Source: Trichomonas vaginalis G3 (Eukaryota > Parabasalia > Trichomonadida > Trichomonadidae). Taken from it: a stretch of 64,000 nucleotides of DNA. Positions 17,510 through 26,713 of the stretch are shown piece by piece. Each line of letters starts with the position of its first letter. Positions within the stretch are counted from its first letter, which is position 1. The notes under the pieces are model-generated. The model ran no database searches. It was not told where the DNA came from and was given only the letters and a program-made list of their open reading frames with translations. The stretch lies in the NCBI RefSeq assembly GCF_026262505.1, contig NW_026529175.1:1-64000 (forward strand), in the 5' to 3' direction. Made by a program: the position numbers and the translations under genes.

Positions 17510-19661
17510 TTATTTCATGCAATGTTTTATTTCTGTGCCGTCTTCAAGTATGCCCCAGTACTTACGCTTGGAGAGGACATGAACTTCGGTGAAAATTTTG
17601 TCCAATTTGAATTGACCCATCTTTTCACCGACCATGCCCATTTCAATGAGTTTGTTATAGCCTTCTTCGTTCGTCATGAGCGCATCGATGTTCTCATAGT
17701 AAACCTTCACTTTGGATTTGACTTCGGAGAAGAATTTGTTGTAGTTGTCAAGGACTGCCTTTGCGAACTGAGGGTAAGACCAATGTTCGACAATAGGTTT
17801 TACTGTGGTTACTAAGCCACCTTGACCTTGAGTAAATTCGTATTTCAAAACAAAAGGGGAGAACCTTTCAACAAAGTTGTCGACCTTCTCATAGTGTTTA
17901 CTCTTCATCTTTTGAGGTTTCTTAATGGAATATCCCCATGTCGAATTCATAAGCAATTTGAGTGTCATTGCAAGTTTGGGGTTTGAAGCTTTCCTAATAT
18001 CATACAGTTGTTGTATGACTTTTCCAACTGTATAGTTCCTTCCTGGGAACTCACCGTCTTCGTTTGGAATTCCAGTCGGGATATATTGGACGAACCTCAT
18101 GTACGCAGCGTTAAGGTCGACATAGTATATCTTTTCATCTGAGTCGAACTTGTCGCAACCAATGGGTCCAGTTCGTGGAAATTCAAGTGAGTCTCTTATC
18201 TTCTGAGAAACTTCGCCTGCTATCTCATAAACATCGTCGAAGCAACCTGTTTCATATAAAACCTTCTGACCTAACTCAGATGCTCTCCAATACAATTTGA
18301 CGTCAATTGGATGTCTCAATGGAAGTTTGTTTATAGCATCTTGAAGTTCTTGCAACCTCATTGGAAGTTCTTCTGGTTCAGGTTGGTATCCGAACAATCC
18401 AACTCCTTTTGGAACTGTGTACTTCTTTTGTGCTAGAACTTTGTCTGGAACAACTTTTGGTCTTGCTAACAATGAAAAGTTTGTTTCGTCTTTTGGTACA
18501 AAAGTTTCTGTCAGCTTGTCATCTGGAATTGGTTCCAACAAACCTTTCTCGAAAAGAATGTTTACAGCTCTGACAATGTTGCACTTGCCTTTTCCGAACA
18601 ATGGGTTTGTAAGACTTTCGTTCAACATGAAGTGGTTGTGGACAATTACAATCTTCAACCATGGTAAGTCTTTGTCAACAACATAGTCGTCATGTGAAGA
18701 ACCTTTAGCTGTAGGTATGTTGACTCGGATATTGACATTTGCCAACGGTGCAACTTTTGCCAATTGACCTCTGAGAATGTACCTTGTCTTCACACATGAC
18801 TCAAGATACTTCATCTTCTCATCTGTAACAAGACCAGAGTTCCTGAGACATGTAAGAATACAAGGTTCATTGACAATTGTTTCAATTGAATTGTAAATTC
18901 CATACCTTGTCAAGTCAATGTCAGACTTATTTATGAACGGGAAGTATCCAGCATGTTGTCTGACTGCTTGAGGGTTAGGTTGGTACCATTCAAATTTTAC
19001 ACTTGCAATTCCTTCAATTGCATTCAAAATGTCTGAGTCGGAGTCAACCATTTGTTCTCTCTTTGTAGTCTTGAAAGCGTCAAGAAGCATTGCAGCTGTT
19101 GTGACATTGCCATGTGCATAGTATATATGACCGTCCAAATCTGTTACGGTTAGTCTGAGATTGTATCCTTTCTTATTTCCGTCTTGTATGGCAGCAAGTA
19201 CTCCCATGAAGCCTTCTTTGTTCTTTCCTTCGTCAAAGTTTACTGTAAAGGTTCGACCAGATGTAATTTGACTTCTAACTTCACGTACTTTTCATATGCA
19301 TATCTTGTTCTTTCCATGGGAGCATGTTTGTCTTCACCTTTTCCTTTTTTCCTTCTCAAAGGATGCAATTGTTCGTCGTGTTTCCAGTAGAATCTGGCAA
19401 AGCCGTCGTGTCCTTCAACTTGAGGTTCAGAAACATCGAAAGGCATGTCCATAAGACGTTCTTCTTCTAACCTCTCTAGTCTGTTTGGATAATTGGCGCG
19501 CGCTGTTTCCAAGTCATTTCATAGCGAAGACCAGACAGTTTGTCATAGACTTTTATGGGTCTTCCCTTCCTATATTTAAAATTCTTCGAAACTTTCCAAC
19601 CATATCTTTCTAACTCTGCTTTTATTCTAGCAGACTTTCTATCCATTCTATATGGGGGCAT
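17510..19661 (-). pseudogene. Protein-primed family B DNA polymerase (pPolB), broken
   Basis: The family B palm motifs are recognisable in order: motif A region (IYYVDLNAAYMRF), motif B region (LKLLMNSTWGYS) and motif C region (KVYYENIDALM), followed by the thumb (SKRKYWGILEDG). Upstream coding reaches an ATG at 19,661 (MPPYRMDRKSARIKAELERY). In Mavericks this enzyme copies the element from a protein primer bound to its terminal repeats. The leader before the ATG is nearly identical to the one before the SF3 helicase gene, suggesting coordinated expression of replication genes. It is broken in this copy. Confidence 0.88.
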
Positions 19662-19690
19662 TTTTATAAAAATAAAAAAAATGTTTTTTT
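19662..19690 (-). promoter_or_regulatory. A/T-tract leader before the polymerase gene
   Basis: Read on the minus strand it ends TTTATTTTTATAAAAATG, matching the stretch at 8,490-8,510 almost base for base. This is the best-supported shared promoter-like motif of the element. Confidence 0.55.
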
Positions 19691-19898
19691 TCTTTACTTT
19701 ACGTAACCACCGGCTGCCATAAGTCTTTGACGCCAACCATACCAGCTAATGAAGGTTGACTAACCTTTGGTTTTGGTTTATCTTCAGTTTTTGGCTTCCC
19801 TTCTTCTATCGGTTTTTCGTCACTTTTGGTTCCTCTGACTTTACCTCACTTGCAGGTATGGTTGTGTCGTCAACATCTTCATAAATATCATATGCCAT
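19690..19898 (-). pseudogene. Small acidic gene, broken, function unknown
   Basis: The ATG at 19,898 begins MAYDIYEDVDDTTIP. Acidic and Lys/Pro-rich coding character continues to about 19,690, where the end reads as a small Gly/Trp-containing segment. It is broken in this copy. It lies directly upstream of the polymerase leader. No family is recognised. Confidence 0.4.
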
Positions 19899-19940
19899 TT
19901 GTTTTTGTTTCCTTTCAACTTTTTGTGTTTGTTGTAAAGT

Positions 19941-20257
19941 TTAGAATATTTTCGACTCTAAGTCAATGAGATGTTCTATAATGAACTGTTGGTCAGTGAA
20001 GTAAACTTTTCCATCTGTTGTCTCGAAAGCTCCTTCAGACTTCAATATTTTATTTGTGAGAGTCTGTTTCTTTTTGAGATACTAGCCGTTCCATTTCTAT
20101 GAAAAGTGACTTTGTAGTTAGGGTTTGTATTTCCAGACCTGGCACTTTCTATTATTGAATTTTTCTCTTCATCTGTAAGTTCTTTGACAGGTTTTGACAA
20201 TGGTTCTGAACTTTTTGTTTGTGGTGTCAAATCTACCGTTTCAACTTCTTCGGTCAT
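19941..20257 (-). pseudogene. Small gene of about 105 residues, broken
   Basis: It starts MTEEVETVDLTPQTKSSEPL at 20,257 and ends near 19,941 in an acidic helical segment (QQFIIEHLIDLESKIF). The first half is probably disordered and the middle is basic (NYKVTFHRNG). It has the same 20-base leader and start context as the upstream neighbour at 20,431, six bases after that gene's stop. No family is recognised. Confidence 0.5.
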
Positions 20258-20263
20258 TTCATC

Positions 20264-20431
20264 TCAGTAAAAAATTTTAGTTTGGTTTGTTTCAACTGGT
20301 TGTTTAGGTTTTTTAAGTCGGTCTAAAACTTCTTGAGGTATAGGAAGAACTTGACAAACACGTGGTTGTGTAACTGCTGGAAGCCGACAAATCCATCTTG
20401 AGCCCATTTGTCTCAATGCTGTATTGTTCAT
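20264..20431 (-). CDS. 55-residue protein, function unknown
   Basis: It reads from ATG at 20,431 (MNNTALRQMGSRWICRLPAV) to TGA at 20,264-20,266 (ending ETNQTKIFY). It is basic, with two Cys. The leader TTTTTACTGAGATGAAATG is repeated before the next gene (20,257), so the stop of this gene lies inside the copy of the leader. No family is recognised. Confidence 0.5.
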   Translation of the reverse strand: MNNTALRQMGSRWICRLPAVTQPRVCQVLPIPQEVLDRLKKPKQPVETNQTKIFY

Positions 20432-20450
20432 TTCATCTCAGTAAAAAAAT

Positions 20451-20853
20451 TTACATTCCCCACGTTTGAGGCGGTTGCGGTTGGTTGTTGTTTACCCACT
20501 GTTGTGCATGGTTATATCCTCTGTTAAAGAATCTTTCACCCTTGGTCCATGTAGTGCCCTGCTTGGTTATAGTAGTCATTTGCTTTGTTATAGTAGTTTC
20601 CTGCTTGTCTTCCTACATTGTCCATCCATCCTTGAACTTTTCCTCTTGTTTCAGGATTTGGAATAAGATTTGCTGCATCTCGTGCTACATCCCAACCTTT
20701 CTGTACAGTTTGTATAATAGGTTGTGCTTTCTCTTTAAGTATACCTAATGTACTCAAAATCTTCCTTCCAATTCCAAATGCACCTCTGGCTATTGTTCCC
20801 ACTGCGGGCAAAAATCTGGATGCAACTCCTGCTAATGCGCCAAATAAACCCAT
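20451..20853 (-). pseudogene. Glycine-rich amphipathic protein (pVI-like minor capsid candidate), broken
   Basis: The N-terminus (MGLFGALAGVASRFLPAVG) is a Gly/Ala-rich amphipathic segment, followed by IARGAFGIGRKILSTLG, a helical middle and a Tyr/Asn/Gln-rich tail. The pattern resembles the membrane-active minor capsid proteins of adenovirus-like particles (pVI type) and matches in style a second gene at 23,981-24,223. The likely role is membrane lysis or capsid cement; this is inference from composition. It is broken in this copy and diverges from the integrase gene, 16 bases away. Confidence 0.5.
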
Positions 20854-20869
20854 TTCTTATAGGGTAAAA

Positions 20870-21646
20870 ATGACGAATCCAAACAAGGACCCCTATGTTT
20901 CTAAGGCAACAAAGAAAGCACTCATGATAAAAATCTTTAGTTCAACACCAAATGCTTGGTTTATGGATATCTTGGAAAACATTCCGAGGTATAGAGAAGA
21001 TGGACCACCATACTGGCTAATATTTGTCGGTCAAAACACAAGATACTGTGAAGCCATACCATTACAGTCCAAAAATATTTTAGATGTGAAAACTGCTTTG
21101 ACAATATTTGTTGACAAATACCATCCAACAAAACTGACATCTGACTGTGAACGTTCTTTCAAATCAGACGATATTAAAAACTATCTGCGTTCAAAAAAAT
21201 GTAAACCAATATTTCATTGTCGACCAAAACCATTCTGCTCTTGGTGTCATTGACAGTTGTATAAAAATCTTAAGAGACTTAAATCAACCACAAGGTGGTG
21301 AGGTAGATGAAATGTCATATGACGACAAATATAGACACTTCTCCATGGCAAAGATGAGACAAGTTTTAAATATTTACAATAGCCGTAAACAAAAAGGTTT
21401 GGGAAACCACTCCCCCGAAGAAATGAAAAACCCGACTTAGAGAAAGACTATATATTTAATAGTTTAGTCAAAAGAGACAAACAAGAAAGAATGCCAGGCT
21501 TCAAACTTAAGAAAGGTGACAAAGTAAAAATAGAAATACCTAAACGCGACCCATATGAAAATACTATTGACTATGACAACAATGGGAACTCGACAGGTAC
21601 TCGCATTCGTGTTCGTAAAAATAGAAGAAAGTATACAAGAGAATAA
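20870..21646 (+). pseudogene. Maverick integrase (retroviral-type, rve fold), broken
   Basis: The order of blocks fits Maverick integrases: a first catalytic-strand region (NAWFMDILENIPRY), the following beta strand (PPYWLIFVGQNTRYCEAIPL), a second block (HPTKLTSDCERSFKS), a helix (CIKILRDL) and a C-terminal basic region (LKKGDKVKIEIPKRDPYENT, RVRKNRRKYTRE). The enzyme inserts the element's ends into new sites. The start at 20,870 is the first ATG after the divergent neighbour. It is broken in this copy. Confidence 0.8.
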
Positions 21647-21663
21647 TGAAGTTTTAGGCAAAC

Positions 21664-21827
21664 ATGGCAAAAATGTACACACTGCAAGCAGAAGATAAAA
21701 CTACTATTGTCAGACCTCGTTTCAAACTTGTCAAAGTTCAAGGTGGTATATACTTTCAAAGACAGTTCCTAACAAATATAAGACAACTCCTGACGAATAT
21801 GCTAAAGAAGTTGAAAATGACGACTAA
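21664..21827 (+). pseudogene. Short basic coding remnant after the integrase
   Basis: Begins MAKMYTLQAEDKTTIVRPRF and keeps coding character to about 21,827, where it overlaps the convergent end of the fibre-like gene. It may be an accessory small gene or the tail of the integrase region. It is broken. No family is recognised. Confidence 0.3.
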
Positions 21828-23111
21828 GCATTTCTATACCATGCGTAAACTGTCATGTAAGGTGGCATGTAGTCTTTACTCTGTCCCGTTGTTTGCGTAT
21901 ACCCTGAAACGCGATGTGTATGGCTTCCTCCTACCTCAGTGTTACTCCAGTAACAATTTATAGCAACTTAACGTCCTCTTTAACATCATATCCTTTACCT
22001 TTTGTCATTCCTGACCAATCCCAAAATCTATGACTATGCAAACCTGCTTCAGATGTACTTAAATTTATGTAGTGACTGTGCGCAGGTAAATTTGCACCTG
22101 AAATCGTTTTACTTCCACCTGTTTCCTTTGAAGAGTTTGCACAATACAAAAACCTGTCGACTATTTGAGTCCAAGTTCCAAAACCAAGTACTACTTCTGG
22201 TCTGGTAGAGTTCATTGACGTATAAATAGAGCCTATAGGATATAGTGTTTGAAGTATTTCTGTCTTTAACGTTTGAAGCTCTGTTTTGTCAGCTTTTTTA
22301 TCTAACTCATCGTTAACATATGTTTTGTCAGCTTTTTTTATCTAACTCATCGTTAACATATGTTTTGTCAGCTTTTTTATCATATAAATCTTGAGCAGTG
22401 AATTTAACTTTGTTTTCATCCTCCATGACATAGACATTTCTACATTTAATGTCTTTCATCGTTGTTATGTCATCCTCCGATGTTAAACCTTGTGGAAAGT
22501 TAGGAGGTTTCCAATTTAATACATCCCCACCAGTTCCATCAGGTTCTTCAACCGTTCTGCAATATTTTCTATACCAACAGTTGCGAAGAAATCGTGTGTA
22601 TGTCCAACGTCACTTTTCCTGTTTAAGGTTTCTTGTAAGTTTGTAATATTTGCAATGGTATGTGTATGAGTCTTTTTAGAAATATTCTTTGTCAGCTCTT
22701 GTCACTTCACTTGACATTTTATTGTCAACATATGTTTTATCTGCTAGTCAGGATGAGTATGTTCTTTCGTTGCATATGTTGCATCTGCTCTGTCATGTTC
22801 TTCTTGAACTTTTTCAATGACATACTCTTTGTCAGCTTTGTTGTCAATATCTGCCTTCAAAAGAAGTTCATCTATAGGTTTCTCGTTTAAAGTTCTTTTT
22901 GTTGGATTTATACAAACAGTATGGTTCTTACTGTCTTGAAACAGAAACTCGTCTGTCATTGGGTTTATCGTCAGTTTTAAGTTTCCTTCTTTCAATGACT
23001 CAGATATCTTAGAATAGTTTGAAAAGTTGTTGTGTTCTTATTTAGAGCTTGCATAATGAGTTGTCGGTTGTGTTGTATTTCTCTCATAGACGCTGTTTCT
23101 TTCGACATTTT
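21824..23111 (-). pseudogene. Tail-collar/fibre-like protein gene, broken
   Basis: The C-terminal part has the hallmarks of phage tail-collar and fibre-tip proteins: FGTWTQIVDRFLYCANSS, then GG and NLPAHSHYINLS, further His pairs (GLHSHRF, GGSHTHRV) and a final aromatic segment (PPYMTVYAWYRNA). Upstream are several repeats built on ADKTYV/ADKEYV, the pattern of trimeric fibre shafts, and a DNA repeat at about 22,285-22,400 encodes two of them. The start at 23,111 reads MSKETASMREIQHNRQLIMQ. Such proteins form the host-attachment tip of virus particles. It is broken in this copy, by several changes. A divergent gene starts 17 bases away. Confidence 0.62.
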
Positions 23112-23128
23112 TATTCTAGATAAAAATA

Positions 23129-23905
23129 TGCTTCCAATAGAAAAGAAAATTCAAGAGTTGCTACAACTAAACCATTAGATGAACTTTTTACGAATGTCGG
23201 TCAAAAGTTTGAGACAGAGACCGTAAAAGCATGAAGGCTATCGTTTTGACTACCCACTTAGATGGCTAAGAGACCCATCTGTCACAAAAGCTATTGGCTT
23301 TCGTAGAATGAAGTTTGTGTCTGTAGAAGATAAAAGTTTTCCATTTATTGTAAGGTTTCATATAGATTATATATCTGAAGGGAAACGAAAAATGTGGGAA
23401 GAAATTGAGCTAATACAAGTTGACCTTTCATCTTCTCTACAGACTGCGTTAAAAAATATAGAAGATAAAATAAATTCATGTTATGCAAAATATGCTGATG
23501 AATATGCAAATACCGAGAGCACACTTTATGTGAGAATTGTATATGACAAACAAAATTCACAAGTGTCATTTCAAATCTACGAAGACAATCCAAAGAAAGA
23601 CGAACAAATATATACAGAATTCACTGCAATGTCATGGTATTATTTGCAAAGAATGTTAAATCAGAAAGTCGAACTTCCTTTAGCAAATATTTACAGTCGA
23701 TATGCAAGAGATGAACCATATTTATTTAAAGATGTTTTCGACCCAGCTGCTATTATTGTTCATGCTTCATTTTCTGGCGCCCAAAACTCTTTCTTATGCT
23801 TGGCAAAATGACTTTTACGAAAAACCTACAAAGTTATACGAACCACCAAGTGGAAGTATTTCAGACTTTCAAGTATGGTTACTACAGATGGAAGAAAAAG
23901 AATAA
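23129..23905 (+). pseudogene. About 255-residue gene of unknown function, broken
   Basis: Coding character runs from an ATG at 23,129 (MLPIEKKIQ) to a stop near 23,905 (ending QVWLLQMEEKE). The middle is rich in beta-type aromatic sequence (FPFIVRFHIDYISEGKRKMW, STLYVRIVYDKQNSQVSFQI). It diverges from the fibre-like gene with 17 bases between starts, which suggests joint regulation and perhaps a joint role in the particle. No family is recognised. It is broken in this copy. Confidence 0.5.
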
Positions 23906-23980
23906 TTCCATTATACCATGCGTTTTACTTAGAACTTAGTTTCATATACAACTACTATCGAACGATAAAAATATAATTTT

Positions 23981-24223
23981 TTAATACGGTTGAGGTGTTG
24001 GATTTGGTTGCCAACTAGACTGTGGTGCAGGTTCAGGCTGTTGTATAACAGGAGCTTGTTCTTCTGGTTCAGGGTCTTTAGGTATAATACCAACAAACTG
24101 ACCTACTCTTTTACCAATATTTTTGACTCCGTTCCAAATTCCTTTTCCGACAGATTTTATTCCATTCCATATACCTCTTCCAACATTTCGAAAGAAGTTT
24201 CCTATTCTTCCAAAGAAACCCAT
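23981..24223 (-). CDS. 80-residue Gly/Trp-rich amphipathic protein, membrane-active candidate
   Basis: The first 50 residues are a repeating amphipathic pattern (MGFFGRIGNFFRNVGRGIWN, then GIKSVGKGIWNGVKNIGKRV), basic and glycine-spaced like membrane-lytic peptides and pVI-type capsid proteins. The remainder is Pro/Gln-rich. It resembles the N-terminus of the product of 20,451-20,853, so the element carries two such genes. The leader ends in a T run and TATAGTAAAATG. The function is inferred from composition only. Confidence 0.6.
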   Translation of the reverse strand: MGFFGRIGNFFRNVGRGIWNGIKSVGKGIWNGVKNIGKRVGQFVGIIPKDPEPEEQAPVIQQPEPAPQSSWQPNPTPQPY

Positions 24224-24241
24224 TTTACTATATGTAAAAAT

Positions 24242-24604
24242 CTAATGTCCGCCTAGTCTCTTACGTTTCCTGTTGAGTTCCATTGCATTTTTTAACTGGA
24301 GCTCATACATTCTGTTTCTCCTCTGGTAGAAAACATATTCTGGGTCAACTCCTGTGTTCGCGTCATCTGCATAGAGTTGTTTATATCCCACTTCAGGGTT
24401 TGTATAAAACTCTTTCCATCTCATATTTGCATACCATGGTGGCAAACATAACGCAGCGTCATTTGACATGGCAGTTTGCATTTGTACATCTGTTGGCACT
24501 TGACCATAGTTTGCCATTGCAGTTTGTATTCTAACTTCATTTGGAATATTCTCTGGGTTTGGTTGTCCAGGTTGCTGTGCATTCGCTAAGTTCTGTGCGT
24601 CCAT
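24242..24604 (-). CDS. 120-residue protein, function unknown
   Basis: The N-terminal 50 residues are Asn/Gln/Pro-rich with an internal repeat (EVRIQTAMANYGQVP / DVQMQTAMSND). The middle holds aromatic residues (PPWYANMRWKEFYTNPEVGY), and the C-terminal helix is basic (YQRRNRMYELQLKN ... RKRKRLGGH). The frame looks whole. It lies between two membrane-related small genes, so a virion role is plausible. No family is recognised. Confidence 0.6.
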   Translation of the reverse strand: MDAQNLANAQQPGQPNPENIPNEVRIQTAMANYGQVPTDVQMQTAMSNDAALCLPPWYANMRWKEFYTNPEVGYKQLYADDANTGVDPEYVFYQRRNRMYELQLKNAMELNRKRKRLGGH

Positions 24605-24627
24605 TTAATATTAGATAAAAATATCTC

Positions 24628-24759
24628 TTACGAGTACATATGCTGAACATTTGCTGGTATTGGTTCATCTTCATATTCTCTATATCTTTCTGCCACGTCA
24701 AATAAGTAAATGACACAATGGAAAAAACCTAAAACAAGTAGTCCTATTTCAAACCACAT
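24628..24759 (-). CDS. 43-residue single-pass membrane microprotein
   Basis: It reads from ATG at 24,759 (MWFEIGLLVLGFFHCVIYLF) to TAA at 24,628-24,630. Residues 5-20 form one clear hydrophobic segment; the rest is acidic (ERYREYEDEP). It overlaps the 3' end of the methyltransferase gene by 16 bases and lies 23 bases upstream of the next gene's start. Small single-span proteins are common in virus-like elements as membrane or release factors, but no family is assigned. Confidence 0.5.
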   Translation of the reverse strand: MWFEIGLLVLGFFHCVIYLFDVAERYREYEDEPIPANVQHMYS

Positions 24760-25563
24760 TTACTTACCAATAAAATTTCTTTGTTATGACACTTTCTCCA
24801 GTTTATAGGACCTCTCTCATATTCTATCTTGTCATATATAAACTCATAGTCATGTATGTCCTCTAACCATCTCATAACGGTTTCCAAACCACTTTTATCG
24901 GATGTAAAGTAAAAGCATGGATGGTTATGTAAAACGTCTAAAGTTTCTAAAGAGTCTCTCAAAGTCCAGTCTGCTTGGTATTGAAAATCGTATGTGTTAA
25001 AGAACGGCGGGTCTACTATAAAGAAAACATTTTCCTTGTTTTTATATTTTTCATACAACTCTGTCCAACGACATCTCACAAACTCTATACCCTCAGTATA
25101 TTTTTCTATGTCCTCTTTGAAAACCTTTGTATAGTTAAGATATAAAAACGTTTGACATAAGTGTTTCAATGTCATGAACTCTTATAGAACCACTATATAA
25201 TAGTCTAGAAGATATACTATCCCAGTCAATATACTCTGCTTTTTTCAAAACCTCTCTTACAATATTTTTCTTATCTAATGGTATACGTTCCATCTTGCCT
25301 ATAGGTATCTTTTCTTTCAACTCACTCAATATTTTGTTTGTGTCTGGTATATGTTTGAGACGGTTCATATAGTTGTCGAAGTCATTGCATATAATCTTTG
25401 AGTCAGGAAATACAGTATGGCACAAATGAGATATATAGAAACTTCCACCGAACAAATCTACAAATGTTAGACCATTCGGTAGTTTCTTAAGTTCTCTCAA
25501 TAGAATATCTTTACATCTACTCTTATTTCCAAAGAAGGGTAACGGTGGTTTTGTAAAATTCAT
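24744..25563 (-). pseudogene. DNA N6-adenine methyltransferase (Dam/D12 class), broken
   Basis: D12-class features are present in order: the SAM-binding N-terminal motif (PPLPFFGNKSR, residues about 5-16), FVDLFGGSFYIS (about 33-44), NDFD (about 60) and the catalytic DPPF region (FFIVDPPFFNTYDFQYQADW). The total is about 270 residues, as in the family. The start at 25,563 follows a leader ATTTTTATTGTATATAAAATG. The enzyme would methylate adenine in a short DNA site, marking the element's DNA or modulating chromatin; 6-methyladenine is reported in Trichomonas vaginalis. It is broken in this copy. A partial copy of its 3' coding region lies near the right end (26,627-26,713). Confidence 0.82.
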
Positions 25564-26190
25564 TTTATATACAATAAAAATGTTTTTTCCCTGAAAAGTG
25601 ACAGAAAAGTGACAAAACATGAAAACTACTCGGTTAAGGTTTTTGACAGATGTTTATTGTGACTTCTTCGTAAAGACTTTGTTGAGATTTCTTCGTAAAT
25701 GAGTGTAAATGACCAAAAATATATTTTAGGTGAAGAGGTGAGATTTCACCTCTTTTTTCACCTCATTTCTCACCTCTTGAATTTTCATGAATTTCTTCGT
25801 AAAGACTTTGTTAAGACTTCTTCATCTAATTTCTCATGAACTTTCTTGTCTATGTTTTGTCAAGATTTCATCGTAAAGACTTTGTTGAGATTTCTTCGTA
25901 AATGACCCTAGTAGTATATTTTTGGTGTAAAATTCATGAAAATTCAAGAGGGTGAAAAATTAGGTGAAAAAACAGGTGAAATCTCACCTCTTCACCTAAA
26001 ATATATTTTTGGTGTAAAATTCATGAAAATTCAAGAGGGTGAAAAATTAGGTGAAAAAACAGGTGAAATCTCACCTCTTCACCTAAAATATATTTTTGGT
26101 GTAAAATTCATGAAAATTCAAGAGGGTGAAAAATTAGGTGAAAAAACAGGTGAAATCTCACCTCTTCACCTAAAATATATTTTTGTCTGA
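25564..26190. repeat. Right-end repeat region with GGTGA-type hairpin units
   Basis: It contains a few copies of the subterminal 25-base unit (25,660-25,900), an inverted GGTGAGATTTCACCTC-type stretch at 25,731-25,785, then three near-identical copies of an 87-base unit (about 25,923-26,185). Each unit has the leader ATGAAAATTCAAGAG followed by repeated GGTGAAAA and a closing GGTGAAATCTCACC hairpin. The unit length keeps a frame open, but start context and repetition argue against a gene. A further copy of the leader and hairpin lies at 26,510-26,580. Confidence 0.8.
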
Positions 26191-26590
26191 TTTTACGAAG
26201 AAGTCTTGACAAAACATTTACGAAGAAGAAGTCTTGACAAAACATTTACGAAGAAGAAGTCTTGACAAAACATTTACGAAGAAGTCTTGACAAAACATTT
26301 ACGAAGAAGTCTTGACAAAGTCTTTACGAAGAAATCTTGACAAAGTCTTTACGAAGAAATCTTGACAAAGTCTTTACGATGAAGTTTTGACAAAGTCTTT
26401 ACGATGAAGTTTTGACAAAGTCTTTACGATGAAATCTTGACAAAGTCTTTACGATGAAATCTTGACAAAGTCTTTACGATGAAATCTTGACAAAGTCTTT
26501 ACGATGAAATTCATGAAAATTCAAGAGGTGAAAAATGAGGTGAAAAAACAGGTGAAATCTCACCTCTTCACCTAAAATATATTTTTATTG
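26190..26590. repeat. Right subterminal 25-bp repeats of the Maverick
   Basis: About twelve copies of GAAGTCTTGACAAAACATTT and its variant with GTCTTTACGATGAA, in the opposite orientation to the left-end repeats. Copies nearest the left of this block match the left-end unit best and then drift stepwise, as expected from repeated unequal exchange. With the left block these form an extended subterminal inverted repeat. Confidence 0.82.
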
Positions 26591-26626
26591 AATTCTGTAT
26601 AATATTCTGAGTAATATGACAGATGT

Positions 26627-26713
26627 TTATATAACACTTTCTCCGGTTTATAGGACCTCTCTCATATTCTATCTTGTCATATCAAAACTCATAGTCATGT
26701 TTGTCCTCTAAGA
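26627..26713 (-). pseudogene. Partial copy of the methyltransferase 3' coding region
   Basis: About 85 bases match 24,787-24,873 within the methyltransferase gene with only a few differences (shared TTTATAGGACCTCTCTCATA). It lies just inside the right terminal repeat. It is a duplicated fragment, not a gene, and shows that element-internal sequence has been copied to the end. Confidence 0.85.

Noticed and set aside
25936-26190. Plus-strand frame of three identical 29-residue repeats
   Set aside because: The 87-base repeat unit is divisible by three, which keeps any frame open; the DNA is a hairpin repeat without promoter context.
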